Positions 24,102 through 32,142 of a DNA stretch of 32,312 nucleotides are shown here, piece after piece. Made by a program: the position numbers and the translations under genes. Under the pieces are notes generated by a model. It was given only the letters and a program-made list of their open reading frames with translations. It was not told the origin of the DNA and made no database searches. Source of the stretch: Clostridia bacterium (GTDB lineage: Bacteria > Bacillota > Clostridia > Lachnospirales > Anaerotignaceae); contig CAAEMG010000066.1 of NCBI GenBank assembly GCA_900757025.1, positions 1 to 32,312 of the forward strand. Direction: 5' to 3'. Every line of letters begins with the position of its first letter. Within the stretch, counting starts at the first letter, position 1.

Positions 24102-25625
24102 ATGAATATAAAAGAAGCAAAAATACAAACCGAAAATGCCGTAAGGGCATACCTTCTTAAAGACAAATACGGCAGATACAAAACACCTGCCGTACGCCAA
24201 AGACCTATTCTTATTATCGGCGCTCCGGGCATAGGCAAAACAGCCATTATGGAACAGATAGCCCGTGAAATGGGCATAGGCCTTGTTTCATACTCAATGA
24301 CCCACCACACAAGACAAAGTGCCATAGGTCTTCCCTACATAGAAAAAAGAGAATTTGAAGGCAGACAATATGCCGTTTCGGAATATACAATGAGTGAAAT
24401 AATTGCCTCCGTACACAACTACATTAAAAAAACAGGCATAAAAGAAGGCATACTTTTCCTTGATGAAATAAACTGTATTTCCGAAACCCTTGCACCTGCA
24501 ATGCTCCAGTTTCTTCAGTACAAAACCTTCGGCAACACACCTGTTCCGGAAGGCTGGGTAATAGTTACCGCAGGAAATCCGCCGGAATTTAACAAATCCG
24601 TAAGGGAATTTGACGTTGCCACATTAGACAGAGTTAAGAAAATAAATGTTGAGCCAAGCTACGAAGTTTGGAAGGAATATGCCGCAGATAACGGTGTTCA
24701 TAACGCCATAACAACATATCTGGACATAAAAAAAGAAAACTTTTATGTTATGGAAAGTACTGTTGACGGCAAAAGCTTTGTTACGGCAAGAGGCTGGGAA
24801 GACCTTTCGCAAATGCTCTATTTATATGAAGAAATTGGCATAACGGCAGACCAAAGCCTTATAGAGCAGTATATTCAGCACAAAGAAACAGCAAGAAATT
24901 TCGCCGTTTATTATGACCTTTACAACAAATATAAAAGCGATTATAAAGTTTTGGACATACTCAGCGGAAAATGCGACGATACACTTAAAAACAGAGCCAA
25001 AGACGCAAAATTTGACGAACGCATAACGCTTATTTCCCTTCTTATAAACACAGTAAACGACAGCATGAAAAAAGCCCTTGAAGAGGACGGCTTTATTGAA
25101 GGAATATTCAATATTTTAAATGAAATAAAAGAAGAAATTTCTGCCGAAAGCACAAAAACATTTACACAGATACTTGAAGAAAAAGAAATTCGTGAAAAAC
25201 AGCATCTTGAAAAATGCCTTGCAGGCGGAACAGCCGGAAAGAAAGACGAAAACCTTATCAGAGAAATTATTTTCACACTTGACGAATATATTTCATATGC
25301 AGCCAAAAATTCCTACGGCACAGCACAGGGCTTTGAAAGCATAAAAGAGCTTTTTAACAGCCGTCTTGATGCTTTTGATGCCCTTACGGAAAAAACAACT
25401 TTAATGCTTGACAATATGCTTATATTTATAGAAGATGTATTCGGCAAAGGACAGGAAATGGCTCTTGTTATAGCCGAGCTTACAAACGGAGAAACAAGCT
25501 CAAAATTCATTGGCAGATACGGCAGTGAAAAATATTCACAAAACAGCCGAGATATGATGTTCCACCAAAGACAAAAAGATATATCCGCCGATTTAAAACG
25601 CCTTGAAAGCCTTAAACAGGAATGA
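24102..25625 (+). CDS. MoxR-like AAA+ ATPase
   Basis: I chose the ATG at 24102 (MNIKEAKIQTENAV) with AAAGGA about 8 bases upstream. The ~507-residue protein has Walker A GAPGIGKT at 40-47, a long helical insert, Walker B GILFLDEIN at 116-124 and the sensor-1 segment VTAGNPPEFNKS near 155, followed by the arginine-bearing DVATLDRVKKI. This is a dynein-type AAA+ module of the MoxR/AAA_5 group. The C-terminal ~230 residues are helical and are longer than in a minimal MoxR protein. With the VWA protein upstream it probably forms a remodelling or metal-insertion chaperone pair. It overlaps the next gene by four bases. Confidence 0.92.
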   Translation: MNIKEAKIQTENAVRAYLLKDKYGRYKTPAVRQRPILIIGAPGIGKTAIMEQIAREMGIGLVSYSMTHHTRQSAIGLPYIEKREFEGRQYAVSEYTMSEIIASVHNYIKKTGIKEGILFLDEINCISETLAPAMLQFLQYKTFGNTPVPEGWVIVTAGNPPEFNKSVREFDVATLDRVKKINVEPSYEVWKEYAADNGVHNAITTYLDIKKENFYVMESTVDGKSFVTARGWEDLSQMLYLYEEIGITADQSLIEQYIQHKETARNFAVYYDLYNKYKSDYKVLDILSGKCDDTLKNRAKDAKFDERITLISLLINTVNDSMKKALEEDGFIEGIFNILNEIKEEISAESTKTFTQILEEKEIREKQHLEKCLAGGTAGKKDENLIREIIFTLDEYISYAAKNSYGTAQGFESIKELFNSRLDAFDALTEKTTLMLDNMLIFIEDVFGKGQEMALVIAELTNGETSSKFIGRYGSEKYSQNSRDMMFHQRQKDISADLKRLESLKQE

Positions 25626-27109
25626 TAAAAATGAATTTTAAATATGAAAAATACAAAAACGGAATAGAAATAACCGCATGTGAAAATACAGAAGAAAATA
25701 TTGTTATTCCACAGCAGATAGACGGGCAAAAAGTTATAAAAATAGGTTCGCAAGTGTTTAAAAGAAACAAAATAAAAACCGTTCTTCTGCCCGAAGGAAT
25801 AGAAGAAATAGGCAAAAAAGCCTTTTCTCTTTCCTCTGTTAAGGAAATAAATTTTCCCGAAAGCCTTAAAATAATAGAAGAAAGTGCCTTTGACAGTTGT
25901 TCTTCACTTGAAAAAGCCTTTTTGGGGCAAAACACCCAATATATAGGAAGCAAAGCCTTTTCATGGTGTACTGCCCTTTCGGAGGTTTCATTTCCGCCGA
26001 AGGATTTTGAAATAGGCGAAAAAGCCTTTTCATTTTGCAACAGCCTTAAAAATGTTGTTTTCAAAGAAGGAATAAGCCAAATAGGCAAAGGTGCTTTTTC
26101 CGTATGCGGAGGAATTGAACGTCTTGTTCTGCCAAAAAGTGTTAAAAAAATAAATGTTCAGGCATTTGAAGGCTGCGAAAATTTAAAAGAAATTATACTT
26201 TCCGAAGGTCTTAAAGAAATTGACGGCTGGGCTTTTCGCCAATGTTCAGCCACAGAAAACATATACATACCCGATACTGTGGAAAAAATAGGCGAAGGAG
26301 CTTTTCTTGGCTGCGAAAACCTTAAAAACGTGCATATTTCAGAAAATATAACGGAAATTGACGGCTGGGTTTTCGGCAAATGCTCTTGCCTTAAACAAAT
26401 CACTGTTCCATACGGCGTTAAAAAAATAGGTGATTTTGCTTTTTCAAGATGTAAAGCCGTTAAAAACTTTAATATTCCAGACACAGTGGAAAGTGTCGGT
26501 GCATCGGCTTTTTCAGTATGCGACAGTGCCGAAGAAATTAAATTCGGAAAAAATTTCAAGCATTTTGAAAAAAGAGCCGTTGAAATGAGCCATAATCTTA
26601 AAACCGTTGCCATTCCATATACGGCAGAAGAAATAACGACAGACACATTCTATGACTGCCCGAAACTTAACGGAATAAATGTTTTAACGGAAAACACAAG
26701 CATTTATGTGCCTTTTACACCGCAAGGTCTTGAATTTATAAAAACACTAAAAAACGGCTTGGATTATTCAAAATACGACAGCCTTTTTTATTCGGCAAAC
26801 AAAGAAATGAAAACAAATATGGCTTTTTTCAGGCTTTTTGAAAACACCTGCCAAAATGAAACAGCCGAAGAAGCATATAAAAAACATCTCTTTGAAAATT
26901 CACTTGAAATTGCGGAAGACCTTATAGAAAAAAACGATATTGCCAAAATAGCATTTATGGGGGAAACCAAACTTCTGCCAAAAGAAAACACCGAATATCT
27001 TATAGAATTTTCATCGAAAAAAGACAGCCTCTGCACAGGCTATCTTATAGAATACAAACATGAAAATTTCGGTAAAGTTCAGTCGGCAAGAAACCGTTTC
27101 AGATTATAA
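25622..27109 (+). CDS. BspA-like leucine-rich-repeat protein without signal peptide
   Basis: The start is ATG at 25622 (ATGA overlap with the MoxR stop) or ATG at 25631, which has AGGA 8 bases upstream. The 495-residue protein contains about twelve LRR_5 (BspA/TpLRR) repeats of 22-23 residues with the pattern I-G-x-x-A-F-x-x-C-x-x-L, from about residue 30 to 340. A ~140-residue helical, charged C-terminal region that I do not recognise follows (EDLIEKNDIAKIAFMGE). Most BspA-like proteins are secreted; this one lacks a signal peptide or anchor and should be cytoplasmic. Translational coupling to the MoxR ATPase suggests it is a partner or substrate-recognition protein of that machine. Confidence 0.9.
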   Translation: MIKMNFKYEKYKNGIEITACENTEENIVIPQQIDGQKVIKIGSQVFKRNKIKTVLLPEGIEEIGKKAFSLSSVKEINFPESLKIIEESAFDSCSSLEKAFLGQNTQYIGSKAFSWCTALSEVSFPPKDFEIGEKAFSFCNSLKNVVFKEGISQIGKGAFSVCGGIERLVLPKSVKKINVQAFEGCENLKEIILSEGLKEIDGWAFRQCSATENIYIPDTVEKIGEGAFLGCENLKNVHISENITEIDGWVFGKCSCLKQITVPYGVKKIGDFAFSRCKAVKNFNIPDTVESVGASAFSVCDSAEEIKFGKNFKHFEKRAVEMSHNLKTVAIPYTAEEITTDTFYDCPKLNGINVLTENTSIYVPFTPQGLEFIKTLKNGLDYSKYDSLFYSANKEMKTNMAFFRLFENTCQNETAEEAYKKHLFENSLEIAEDLIEKNDIAKIAFMGETKLLPKENTEYLIEFSSKKDSLCTGYLIEYKHENFGKVQSARNRFRL

Positions 27110-27116
27110 AAAAACA

Positions 27117-27145
27117 GAAAAAGGAGGGCTTATGCTCTCCTTTTG
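27117..27145 (+). terminator. Short terminator after the LRR gene
   Basis: GGAGGGC-TTAT-GCTCTCC forms a stem with one G-T pair, flanked by A on the left and TTTT on the right. The T-run is short, so termination may be partial. Confidence 0.55.
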
Positions 27146-27218
27146 TACTGTCAAAAAACGATAACTTTACGGCTTTTTATTTGAATTTGTGATATGTGAT
27201 TAAATCCCAAAACATTCT

Positions 27219-27611
27219 TTAATCACAGCCGCAAATATTCTTTTTGCAGGCACTTATATTATACCAACAACAGCCGGTACATATATCTTCAAGCATTTGC
27301 GGCGTTATTTTTGATTTTATCTCATTTACTATATCTTTATAAACATATTCTTTTTCTTCCAAAGCAAAATAAGTTACTGTTTTATCGTCAAAATTTTTTA
27401 CTTTTTCCTGAGTGGCGCAAATATTTTCACCTTTTTTGTTTGGACAGCATTGGCACAGGCTGTCTGTGGAAAATGTAAGCATTATTTTTGTGCCATCTTC
27501 GTTCCTCAGCTTATTCACAACCTCATTCATGTTTAAAACAAAGCCGTCGCTGTAGCCTTTTCCAGAATATCCCTGTGTGCATAAAAGATGATGCGGTCTA
27601 AGATTTATCAT
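27219..27611 (-). CDS. DUF1284 domain protein, second gene of the bioY transcript
   Basis: The 130-residue protein matches DUF1284: it begins INLRPHHLLCTQGYSGKGYS and has cysteine groups SLCQCCPNKKGENICAT in the middle and DICTGCCWYNISACKKNICGC at the end. The clustered cysteines suggest an iron-sulfur or zinc site, though the function is unknown. Its ATG overlaps the bioY stop (27608-27611), so the two are translationally coupled and co-regulated with biotin uptake. No terminator is obvious between its stop and the convergent LRR gene other than the hairpin at 27123-27140. Confidence 0.9.
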   Translation of the reverse strand: MINLRPHHLLCTQGYSGKGYSDGFVLNMNEVVNKLRNEDGTKIMLTFSTDSLCQCCPNKKGENICATQEKVKNFDDKTVTYFALEEKEYVYKDIVNEIKSKITPQMLEDICTGCCWYNISACKKNICGCD

Positions 27612-28156
27612 GCGGCAACGCCTCTCATAACGCCTTTTCTTACGGCAAAACCTATAACCGATGCCAAAACAGCCTTTATAACGGCAGTAGGTATAAAAGG
27701 AAGTACGCAGGCTGTTATTCCCGTTAAAACAGAGCCTTTTGTAACAAAGCAGAATAAAGCAACACCCACAACATAGTTTATAACCGTTCCCAAAATAAGC
27801 ATAAGTGTGTATTCGCCTTTAAAAGCATTTCTATGTTCAACGCCAAAGCCTATTATAAACGCCATAATAGGAAATGAAATAAGAAAGCCGCCTGTTGGGC
27901 CTACAAATTTATCAATTCCCCCTGTAAAGCCTGCAAGCACAGGAACGCCTACAGCACCCAAAAACAGATATATAAGTGTTGAACAGGCTGAAAGCCTTGA
28001 GCCGAGAACAACTGCCGCAAGAGTAATTGCAAATGTCTGCATAGTCATAGGCACACCCATAGGCATAGGAATTGAAATTTGTGCCATAACGGCAATTACC
28101 GCTGTAAAAAGCCCTATATAACAAATTTCTCTTGTACTGAATTTTGAATTATTCAT
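27608..28156 (-). CDS. bioY: Biotin transporter substrate-specific subunit BioY
   Basis: I chose the ATG at 28156 (MNNSKFSTREICYIG) because GGGAGGA is upstream; the longer frame runs over the promoter. The 182-residue protein has six membrane helices and BioY motifs: AQISIPMPMGVPMTMQTFAITLAAVVLG in the N-terminal third and GTINYVVG-like residues (here GTVINYVVGVALF) near the C-terminal part. BioY is the S component of an ECF transporter; the energising EcfAA'T genes are not in this window. A BirA-type operator overlaps the promoter. Confidence 0.95.
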   Translation of the reverse strand: MNNSKFSTREICYIGLFTAVIAVMAQISIPMPMGVPMTMQTFAITLAAVVLGSRLSACSTLIYLFLGAVGVPVLAGFTGGIDKFVGPTGGFLISFPIMAFIIGFGVEHRNAFKGEYTLMLILGTVINYVVGVALFCFVTKGSVLTGITACVLPFIPTAVIKAVLASVIGFAVRKGVMRGVAA

Positions 28157-28195
28157 AAAAAATCCTCCCTGATACAGTTTAAATGCTTTTTTCTG

Positions 28196-28224
28196 ATTAA
28201 ACCATAAATAGGGAGAATTGTCAA
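28196..28224 (-). promoter_or_regulatory. bioY promoter
   Basis: TTGACA (28224-28219) and TTTAAT (28201-28196) are 17 bases apart on the minus strand. The -35 box lies within one half of the BirA operator. Confidence 0.75.
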
Positions 28225-28251
28225 CCATATTTTTATTTTATCGGTTTACAA
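28218..28251. promoter_or_regulatory. BirA (biotin repressor) operator
   Basis: TTGTCAACC and GGTTTACAA form an inverted repeat separated by 16 bases, the classical BirA site pattern. It overlaps the bioY -35 box, so biotinyl-AMP-loaded BirA should block transcription of bioY and the DUF1284 gene. Confidence 0.9.
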
Positions 28252-28275
28252 TTAACCGATTATACGTATACAATA

Positions 28276-28797
28276 TTATTTTATATAATAAACGTAGTTT
28301 TCTTTTCTTTCTGCCGCCTTTGGCTCTTCTCCTTCGCAATAGCCGAGTATACAGTGGCCTATGCCTTCATAATCGCCTTCTATGCCAAGTTCTTTAAGAA
28401 TTTTCTTGCAGTCATCTCTTTCAAATTCTTCCTTTGCCCTGTGTATCCAACAGCTGTCTACTCCAAGGCTTTTTGCCGCAAGCATAATATTTCCCATTAC
28501 AAGAGAGCCGTCATAAACATGTGTTGGAACGCTTTTATCGGCAAGAACAATAAGCACTGCCGGCGCACCGTAAAATGGGTCTGCATCTGTACCCATTATC
28601 TGAGCATTAAGTTTTGAAAGACGGCTTATAAGGTCTTTGTTTGTAACGGCAATTATTATGGGAGACTGTCTGCCCTTGCCTGTTGCAGCATATGTTCCCG
28701 CTTCGGCTATTTTTTCTATTACTTCCATTGGAACAGGCTTATTTTGATATTTTCTTACACTTCTTCTTTCTTTCATTGTTTTAATTACTTCATTCAT
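28276..28797 (-). CDS. Nitroreductase family protein
   Basis: The 173-residue protein begins with the FMN phosphate-binding motif MKERRSVRKYQNKPVP, then AGTYAATGKGRQSP, APAVLIVLAD, and ends with GIGHCILGYCEGE. This matches small nitroreductase-fold flavoproteins that reduce nitro or quinone substrates with NAD(P)H; the physiological substrate is unknown. The ATG at 28797 has AAGGAGG upstream. A dispersed repeat (28827-28882) lies between it and the LysR gene, so the promoter must lie in or next to that repeat. Confidence 0.93.
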   Translation of the reverse strand: MNEVIKTMKERRSVRKYQNKPVPMEVIEKIAEAGTYAATGKGRQSPIIIAVTNKDLISRLSKLNAQIMGTDADPFYGAPAVLIVLADKSVPTHVYDGSLVMGNIMLAAKSLGVDSCWIHRAKEEFERDDCKKILKELGIEGDYEGIGHCILGYCEGEEPKAAERKENYVYYIK

Positions 28798-28826
28798 TGT
28801 TGTTCCTCCTTTTATAATTGTAAAAT

Positions 28827-28882
28827 AAATTTTGATTTAACAAATAGTTCTCTTTAAAAAATCATTTAATAGTTTGTCATTT
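28827..28882. repeat. 56-base dispersed repeat matching the left end of the ATP-operon element
   Basis: It matches 16605-16660 at 51 of 56 positions by my count, in the same orientation, and includes the terminal-repeat motif TTCTCTTT and the inner TTTGTCAT. The match ends at the LysR stop codon, so the remainder of the element is missing. It looks like a truncated copy. Confidence 0.75.
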
Positions 28883-28883
28883 A

Positions 28884-29774
28884 CTAAATAACGCTGTTTC
28901 CGGCAAGATAATCCATAACAGCCTTCATGCTTGTGCTTATCCATTTTCCTCTGTGGTACAAAAGCTGTGCCCATATATCCGCATTAAAGTTTTCCACACT
29001 GATACATTTTATTTTTCCTTCTCTTATATATTTTTCTGCCACAAAATCCGGCAGAAACGATAACCCCATATTCTGGGAAACAAGGCTGCATATTAGGTCG
29101 GTATTGCCTATTTCAAGCACAGGATTTATCTCCAGTGAACTTTCAGCCAAATTTTCGTCCATTATTTTTCTGTAGCTCATACCTTTTTCCGTAAGTATAA
29201 AAGGCTCTGCCATAATATCATAAATATTGATATTTTTTCTCCTTGCCAACGGATTTTTTGATGAACATACAAAATGTGCCGACATCTTTTTTTCGCACAC
29301 TATAACATAATCCCTGTTATATACATGATTATCAAGGGTATAAACCATATCCACATCGTTTCGGTTAAGCGCCGCAAGCATTTCTTCCGTACTTTCCGCA
29401 GTTGTTATTTTAAGAGAGATTTTGCTGTGGTCTTTTCTGAAAGACGTAAAATTTTCCCTAAGCATAATATCACACAAAGAATTTGCCATGGCAATTTTTA
29501 TATGTCCTTTTTCAGCCGCAGAGCCCTTTAAATCCTTTTCCATCTGTTGTGTAAGCCTGTTTACGCTGTGGGCATACTCCAAAACCTGCCTGCCCTGCTC
29601 TGTTATTTTAACAGTATGGTTTATTCTTTCAAAGAGCCTAATATCAAGTGAATTTTCAAGCTGTTTTATCTGGAAAGAAACCGTAGACTGTGAACAGCCC
29701 AGCTTTTCGGCGGCTTTTGTAAAACTTCCAAGTTCGGCAACCTGTATAAAAGTATCAAGATTTTTTGTATCCAA
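28884..29774 (-). CDS. LysR family transcriptional regulator divergent from an NSS transporter gene
   Basis: The start appears to be TTG at 29774, with GGAGAG about 9 bases upstream. The ~296-residue protein has a clear LysR winged helix-turn-helix: MDTKNLDTFIQVAELGSFTKAAEKLGCSQSTVSFQIKQLENSLDIRLFERINHTV, followed by an effector domain from about residue 90 (KGHIKIAMANSLCDIMLREN). It is transcribed away from the transporter at 29893, the classical LysR arrangement, so it probably activates that gene. Confidence 0.94.
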   Translation of the reverse strand: MDTKNLDTFIQVAELGSFTKAAEKLGCSQSTVSFQIKQLENSLDIRLFERINHTVKITEQGRQVLEYAHSVNRLTQQMEKDLKGSAAEKGHIKIAMANSLCDIMLRENFTSFRKDHSKISLKITTAESTEEMLAALNRNDVDMVYTLDNHVYNRDYVIVCEKKMSAHFVCSSKNPLARRKNINIYDIMAEPFILTEKGMSYRKIMDENLAESSLEINPVLEIGNTDLICSLVSQNMGLSFLPDFVAEKYIREGKIKCISVENFNADIWAQLLYHRGKWISTSMKAVMDYLAGNSVI

Positions 29775-29798
29775 GCAAATCTCTCCTATCTATTTTTT

Positions 29799-29813
29799 AG
29801 ATTGATTTAATCT
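29799..29813. promoter_or_regulatory. Candidate LysR-type operator
   Basis: AGATT-GATTT-AATCT is an inverted repeat centred about 54 bases before the predicted start of transcription of the transporter gene, where LysR activators usually bind. Confidence 0.5.
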
Positions 29814-29824
29814 ATATAATCTGT

Positions 29825-29853
29825 TTTACAATTATTGATTTTAAGTATATATT
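29825..29853 (+). promoter_or_regulatory. Probable promoter of the NSS transporter gene
   Basis: TTTACA (29825-29830) and TATATT (29848-29853) are 17 bases apart, 39 bases before the start codon. Confidence 0.55.
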
Positions 29854-29892
29854 AATATTATAAATATTTCAATTTAAAAAGGAGATTTAAGC

Positions 29893-31230
29893 ATGGATAA
29901 AAACACCCCTGATAAAATTCATCAAAACGGTGGATTTCAAAATTCTATAGGCTTTGTACTTGCCTGCGTAGGCTCTGCCGTGGGAATGGGCAACATATGG
30001 CTTTTTCCTTACCGTTTGGGACAATACGGCGGTGCGGCATTTCTTATTCCATACATACTTTTTGTTGCGCTTTTCGGTTTTGTGGGGCTTTCTGCCGAAT
30101 TTGCCATAGGCCGTCTTGCAAAAACAGGAACCCTCGGTTCATATAAATATTGCTGGGAGCAAAGAGGCATGGGAAAACAAGGCGCTCTTTTAGGCTGGAT
30201 TCCTCTTTTCGGCTCTCTCGGCATAGCCATAGGATACTCGGTAATTTTAGGCTGGGTTTTGCGTTCACTTTTCGGCGTATTTACGGGAAGTATTTTCAAT
30301 TCAAACTCAGGTGAATTTTTCTCTCAGATTTCATCTGCTTTTTCAAATATTCCATGCCATTTGGCAATAATTGTTCTTGCCGGAATACTTCTTGCCTTTG
30401 GCGCAACAAAAGGCATAGAAAAAATAAATAAAGTGCTTATGCCGTCATTTTTCGTGCTTTTTGTAATACTGGCATTAAGAGTATTTTCCCTTAACGGCTC
30501 AGCAGAAGGCTACAAATTCCTTTTTGTTCCGAAATGGGAATATCTTTTTAAAGTTGACACATGGGTTATGGCTATGGGGCAGGCGTTTTTCTCACTTTCC
30601 ATAACAGGCTCCGGAATGATAGTTTACGGCTCATATTTGGGGAAAAACGAAGATATACCAAAAGCCTCTATAAACACAGCTGTTTTTGACACTCTTGCGG
30701 CTATGCTTGCGGCTATGGCTATTATGCCTGCTGTTTTTGCCTTTGGAATTGCCCCTGCCAGCGGTCCTCCGCTTATGTTTATAACAATTCCCCAGGTGTT
30801 TGAGCAGATGCCTTTTGGCACGGTTTTTGCAGCTTTCTTCTTTATTTCCGTTGCTTTTGCCGGTATAACAAGCCTTATAAATATGTTTGAGGCAGTTTGT
30901 GAGTCTTGGCAGACAAAATTCAAAATAAAACGATACACCACAGTTATACTTTGCTGTGCAATTTCATTTGGCGTAGGCGTATTTATAGAAGACGGAAATC
31001 TTGTTGGAAAATGGATGGACTTTATAACAATTATAGTTATTCCGTTTGGTGCGCTTTTAGGTGCTTTTTCAATATATTACATATTAGGCTGGAATAAAAT
31101 AAAAGCCGAGCTTGAAACAGGACGCAAAAAGCCGCTTCCTGCCTGCTTCGGATTTTTGGGAAAATATATTTATGTGCCTATAACAGCTGTGGTATTTGTT
31201 CTTGGAATACTTTACGGCGGAATAGGATAA
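29893..31230 (+). CDS. Neurotransmitter:sodium symporter (NSS) family transporter
   Basis: The 445-residue membrane protein has the LeuT-fold NSS signature in helix 1: SIGFVLACVGSAVGMGNIWLFPYRLGQYGGAAFLIPY. About eleven hydrophobic segments follow, as usual for short bacterial members. Such proteins import amino acids or related amines with Na+. At the helix-1 position where LeuT has its extracellular-gate arginine (NFLRFP), this protein has leucine (NIWLFP), a variant that I believe also occurs in other bacterial members. The ATG has AAGGAG upstream. It is divergent from a LysR gene and followed after about 100 bases by a strong terminator. Confidence 0.95.
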   Translation: MDKNTPDKIHQNGGFQNSIGFVLACVGSAVGMGNIWLFPYRLGQYGGAAFLIPYILFVALFGFVGLSAEFAIGRLAKTGTLGSYKYCWEQRGMGKQGALLGWIPLFGSLGIAIGYSVILGWVLRSLFGVFTGSIFNSNSGEFFSQISSAFSNIPCHLAIIVLAGILLAFGATKGIEKINKVLMPSFFVLFVILALRVFSLNGSAEGYKFLFVPKWEYLFKVDTWVMAMGQAFFSLSITGSGMIVYGSYLGKNEDIPKASINTAVFDTLAAMLAAMAIMPAVFAFGIAPASGPPLMFITIPQVFEQMPFGTVFAAFFFISVAFAGITSLINMFEAVCESWQTKFKIKRYTTVILCCAISFGVGVFIEDGNLVGKWMDFITIIVIPFGALLGAFSIYYILGWNKIKAELETGRKKPLPACFGFLGKYIYVPITAVVFVLGILYGGIG

Positions 31231-31327
31231 AAAATATAACATAACAATTACATATTAAAATTATCTTCTTTGGTTATTACACGTATATTTTCAATATGTT
31301 TCTTCTTTACTAAACAATAGAATTTTA

Positions 31328-31363
31328 AAATGGGCAGTCCTTAATCGGACTGCCCATTTTTGT
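31328..31363. terminator. Strong terminator after the NSS transporter gene, probably bidirectional
   Basis: AAATGGGCAGTCC and GGACTGCCCATTT form a perfect 13-bp stem with a 6-base loop and T on the 3' side. The 97 bases between the stop codon and this hairpin hold nothing recognisable. Confidence 0.93.
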
Positions 31364-31465
31364 ATCATAAACCTTTATAACCGTATATCGCTCTGATTAA
31401 ATTCATTCAATATTTTATTATACTGATAAAATAAACATTTATAAAAATTCTAAAAATTTTTATTT

Positions 31466-31582
31466 TTAATTCATTTTATCTAATTTTTTATTAATTGAAT
31501 ATAAAAGATTAATTATTTCACCAAAACCTATTATAAATAACCCCGGTATTAATCCTATAGCAAAAAATGAAATAAACATCAT
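31466..31582 (-). CDS. Possible small membrane protein (38 aa)
   Basis: The frame reads MMFISFFAIGLIPGL then FIIGFGEIINLLYSINKKL and DKMN: one hydrophobic helix, an amphipathic segment and a basic tail. That is a protein-like arrangement and resembles the membrane anchor ends of some Firmicutes small proteins. There is no good ribosome binding site before 31582 or 31579, and the start overlaps the antisense XRE remnant. It could be a real small protein, the relic of a longer gene, or chance. Confidence 0.33.
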   Translation of the reverse strand: MMFISFFAIGLIPGLFIIGFGEIINLLYSINKKLDKMN

Positions 31583-31723
31583 TTTTCACAAAGCACACTT
31601 CATAGATTAAAACATAATAAAGATGTTTCTACAAAAACACTTAATGACTTATGTAGAATTCTTAAATGTGATATTTGCGATATTATTAGATACCTTCCAT
31701 CCGATACATACCAACCTTTATAA
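31580..31723 (+). pseudogene. Remnant of an XRE (Cro/C1) type helix-turn-helix protein
   Basis: This frame has no start codon and is preceded by a TGA five codons upstream. It reads FSQSTLHRLKHNKDVSTKTLNDL, then CRILKCDICDIIRYLPSDTY and a stop. That matches the recognition helix and C-terminal half of short (about 65-residue) XRE regulators in Firmicutes. The first 20-25 residues, including helix 1 and the start codon, are missing. A terminator follows directly. Confidence 0.75.
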
Positions 31724-31725
31724 AA

Positions 31726-31775
31726 CAAAAAAGACACCACTACTTATATCTCTATAAGCAGTAGTGTCTTTTTAT
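31726..31775 (+). terminator. Terminator after the XRE remnant
   Basis: AAAAAGACAC-ACTACTTATA pairs with TATAAG-AGTAGTGTCTTTTT around TCTC, with small mismatches, followed by more T. It could work on both strands. Confidence 0.88.
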
Positions 31776-32004
31776 AATTTTTTTATTTATCAATAGGCTT
31801 CATTGTAGGGACGAAATCGTCCACTCACGACTTAAAACCATTTTATAAATTTTATCGCCTATAAACGGGCTTGTATTCAACCTCTTTACACCATTTCCAT
31901 CTGTTTCGTGAAGGTAAAAATGAGGTTTGGTGTAAAAATTGGTGTAAATGGTGTATAGCCATATTTAGTTTTGGGTTTGATAGCATTGCTATCAGTCCTG
32001 TGCT
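31776..32004. other. Gene-free stretch with small inverted repeats
   Basis: It holds the palindrome GGACGAAATCGTCC (31809-31822). A TTACACCATTT / AAATGGTGTA inverted pair (about 31888 and 31944) has further GGTGTAAA copies between. On the minus strand one frame there reads YTPFTPIFTPNL, a threonine-proline repeat like the tails of some integrases, but it is broken by stops on both sides. I see no supportable gene. Confidence 0.4.
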
Positions 32005-32142
32005 TCATTCTACCACTTTTTCGTCATAAAGTAAAGAAAGCACACACCGTATGCAATCTGTCTTTTTGTCATACACAAAAAATGATTTGAACTCATCATA
32101 CACCTGCTTTCTACGCATTAGTGCACCTAAAAAACACAGCAT
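32005..32142 (-). CDS. Doubtful small ORF (45 aa, or 37 aa from 32118)
   Basis: The minus-strand frame contains RRKQVYDEFKSFFVYDKKTD followed by CIRCVLSLLYDEKVVE. Composition is protein-like, with a CxxC pair. AGGTG lies a few bases before the alternative ATG at 32118; the start at 32142 has only a weak site. I do not recognise the family. It could be part of a decayed mobile region at the edge of the window. The remaining bases up to 32312 contain only short broken frames. Confidence 0.3.
   Translation of the reverse strand: MLCFLGALMRRKQVYDEFKSFFVYDKKTDCIRCVLSLLYDEKVVE

Noticed and set aside
31776..32004. C-terminal tail of a phage-type integrase
   Set aside because: Only a YTPFTPIFTPNL-like repeat is visible; no catalytic R-H-R-Y motifs and stops on both sides.
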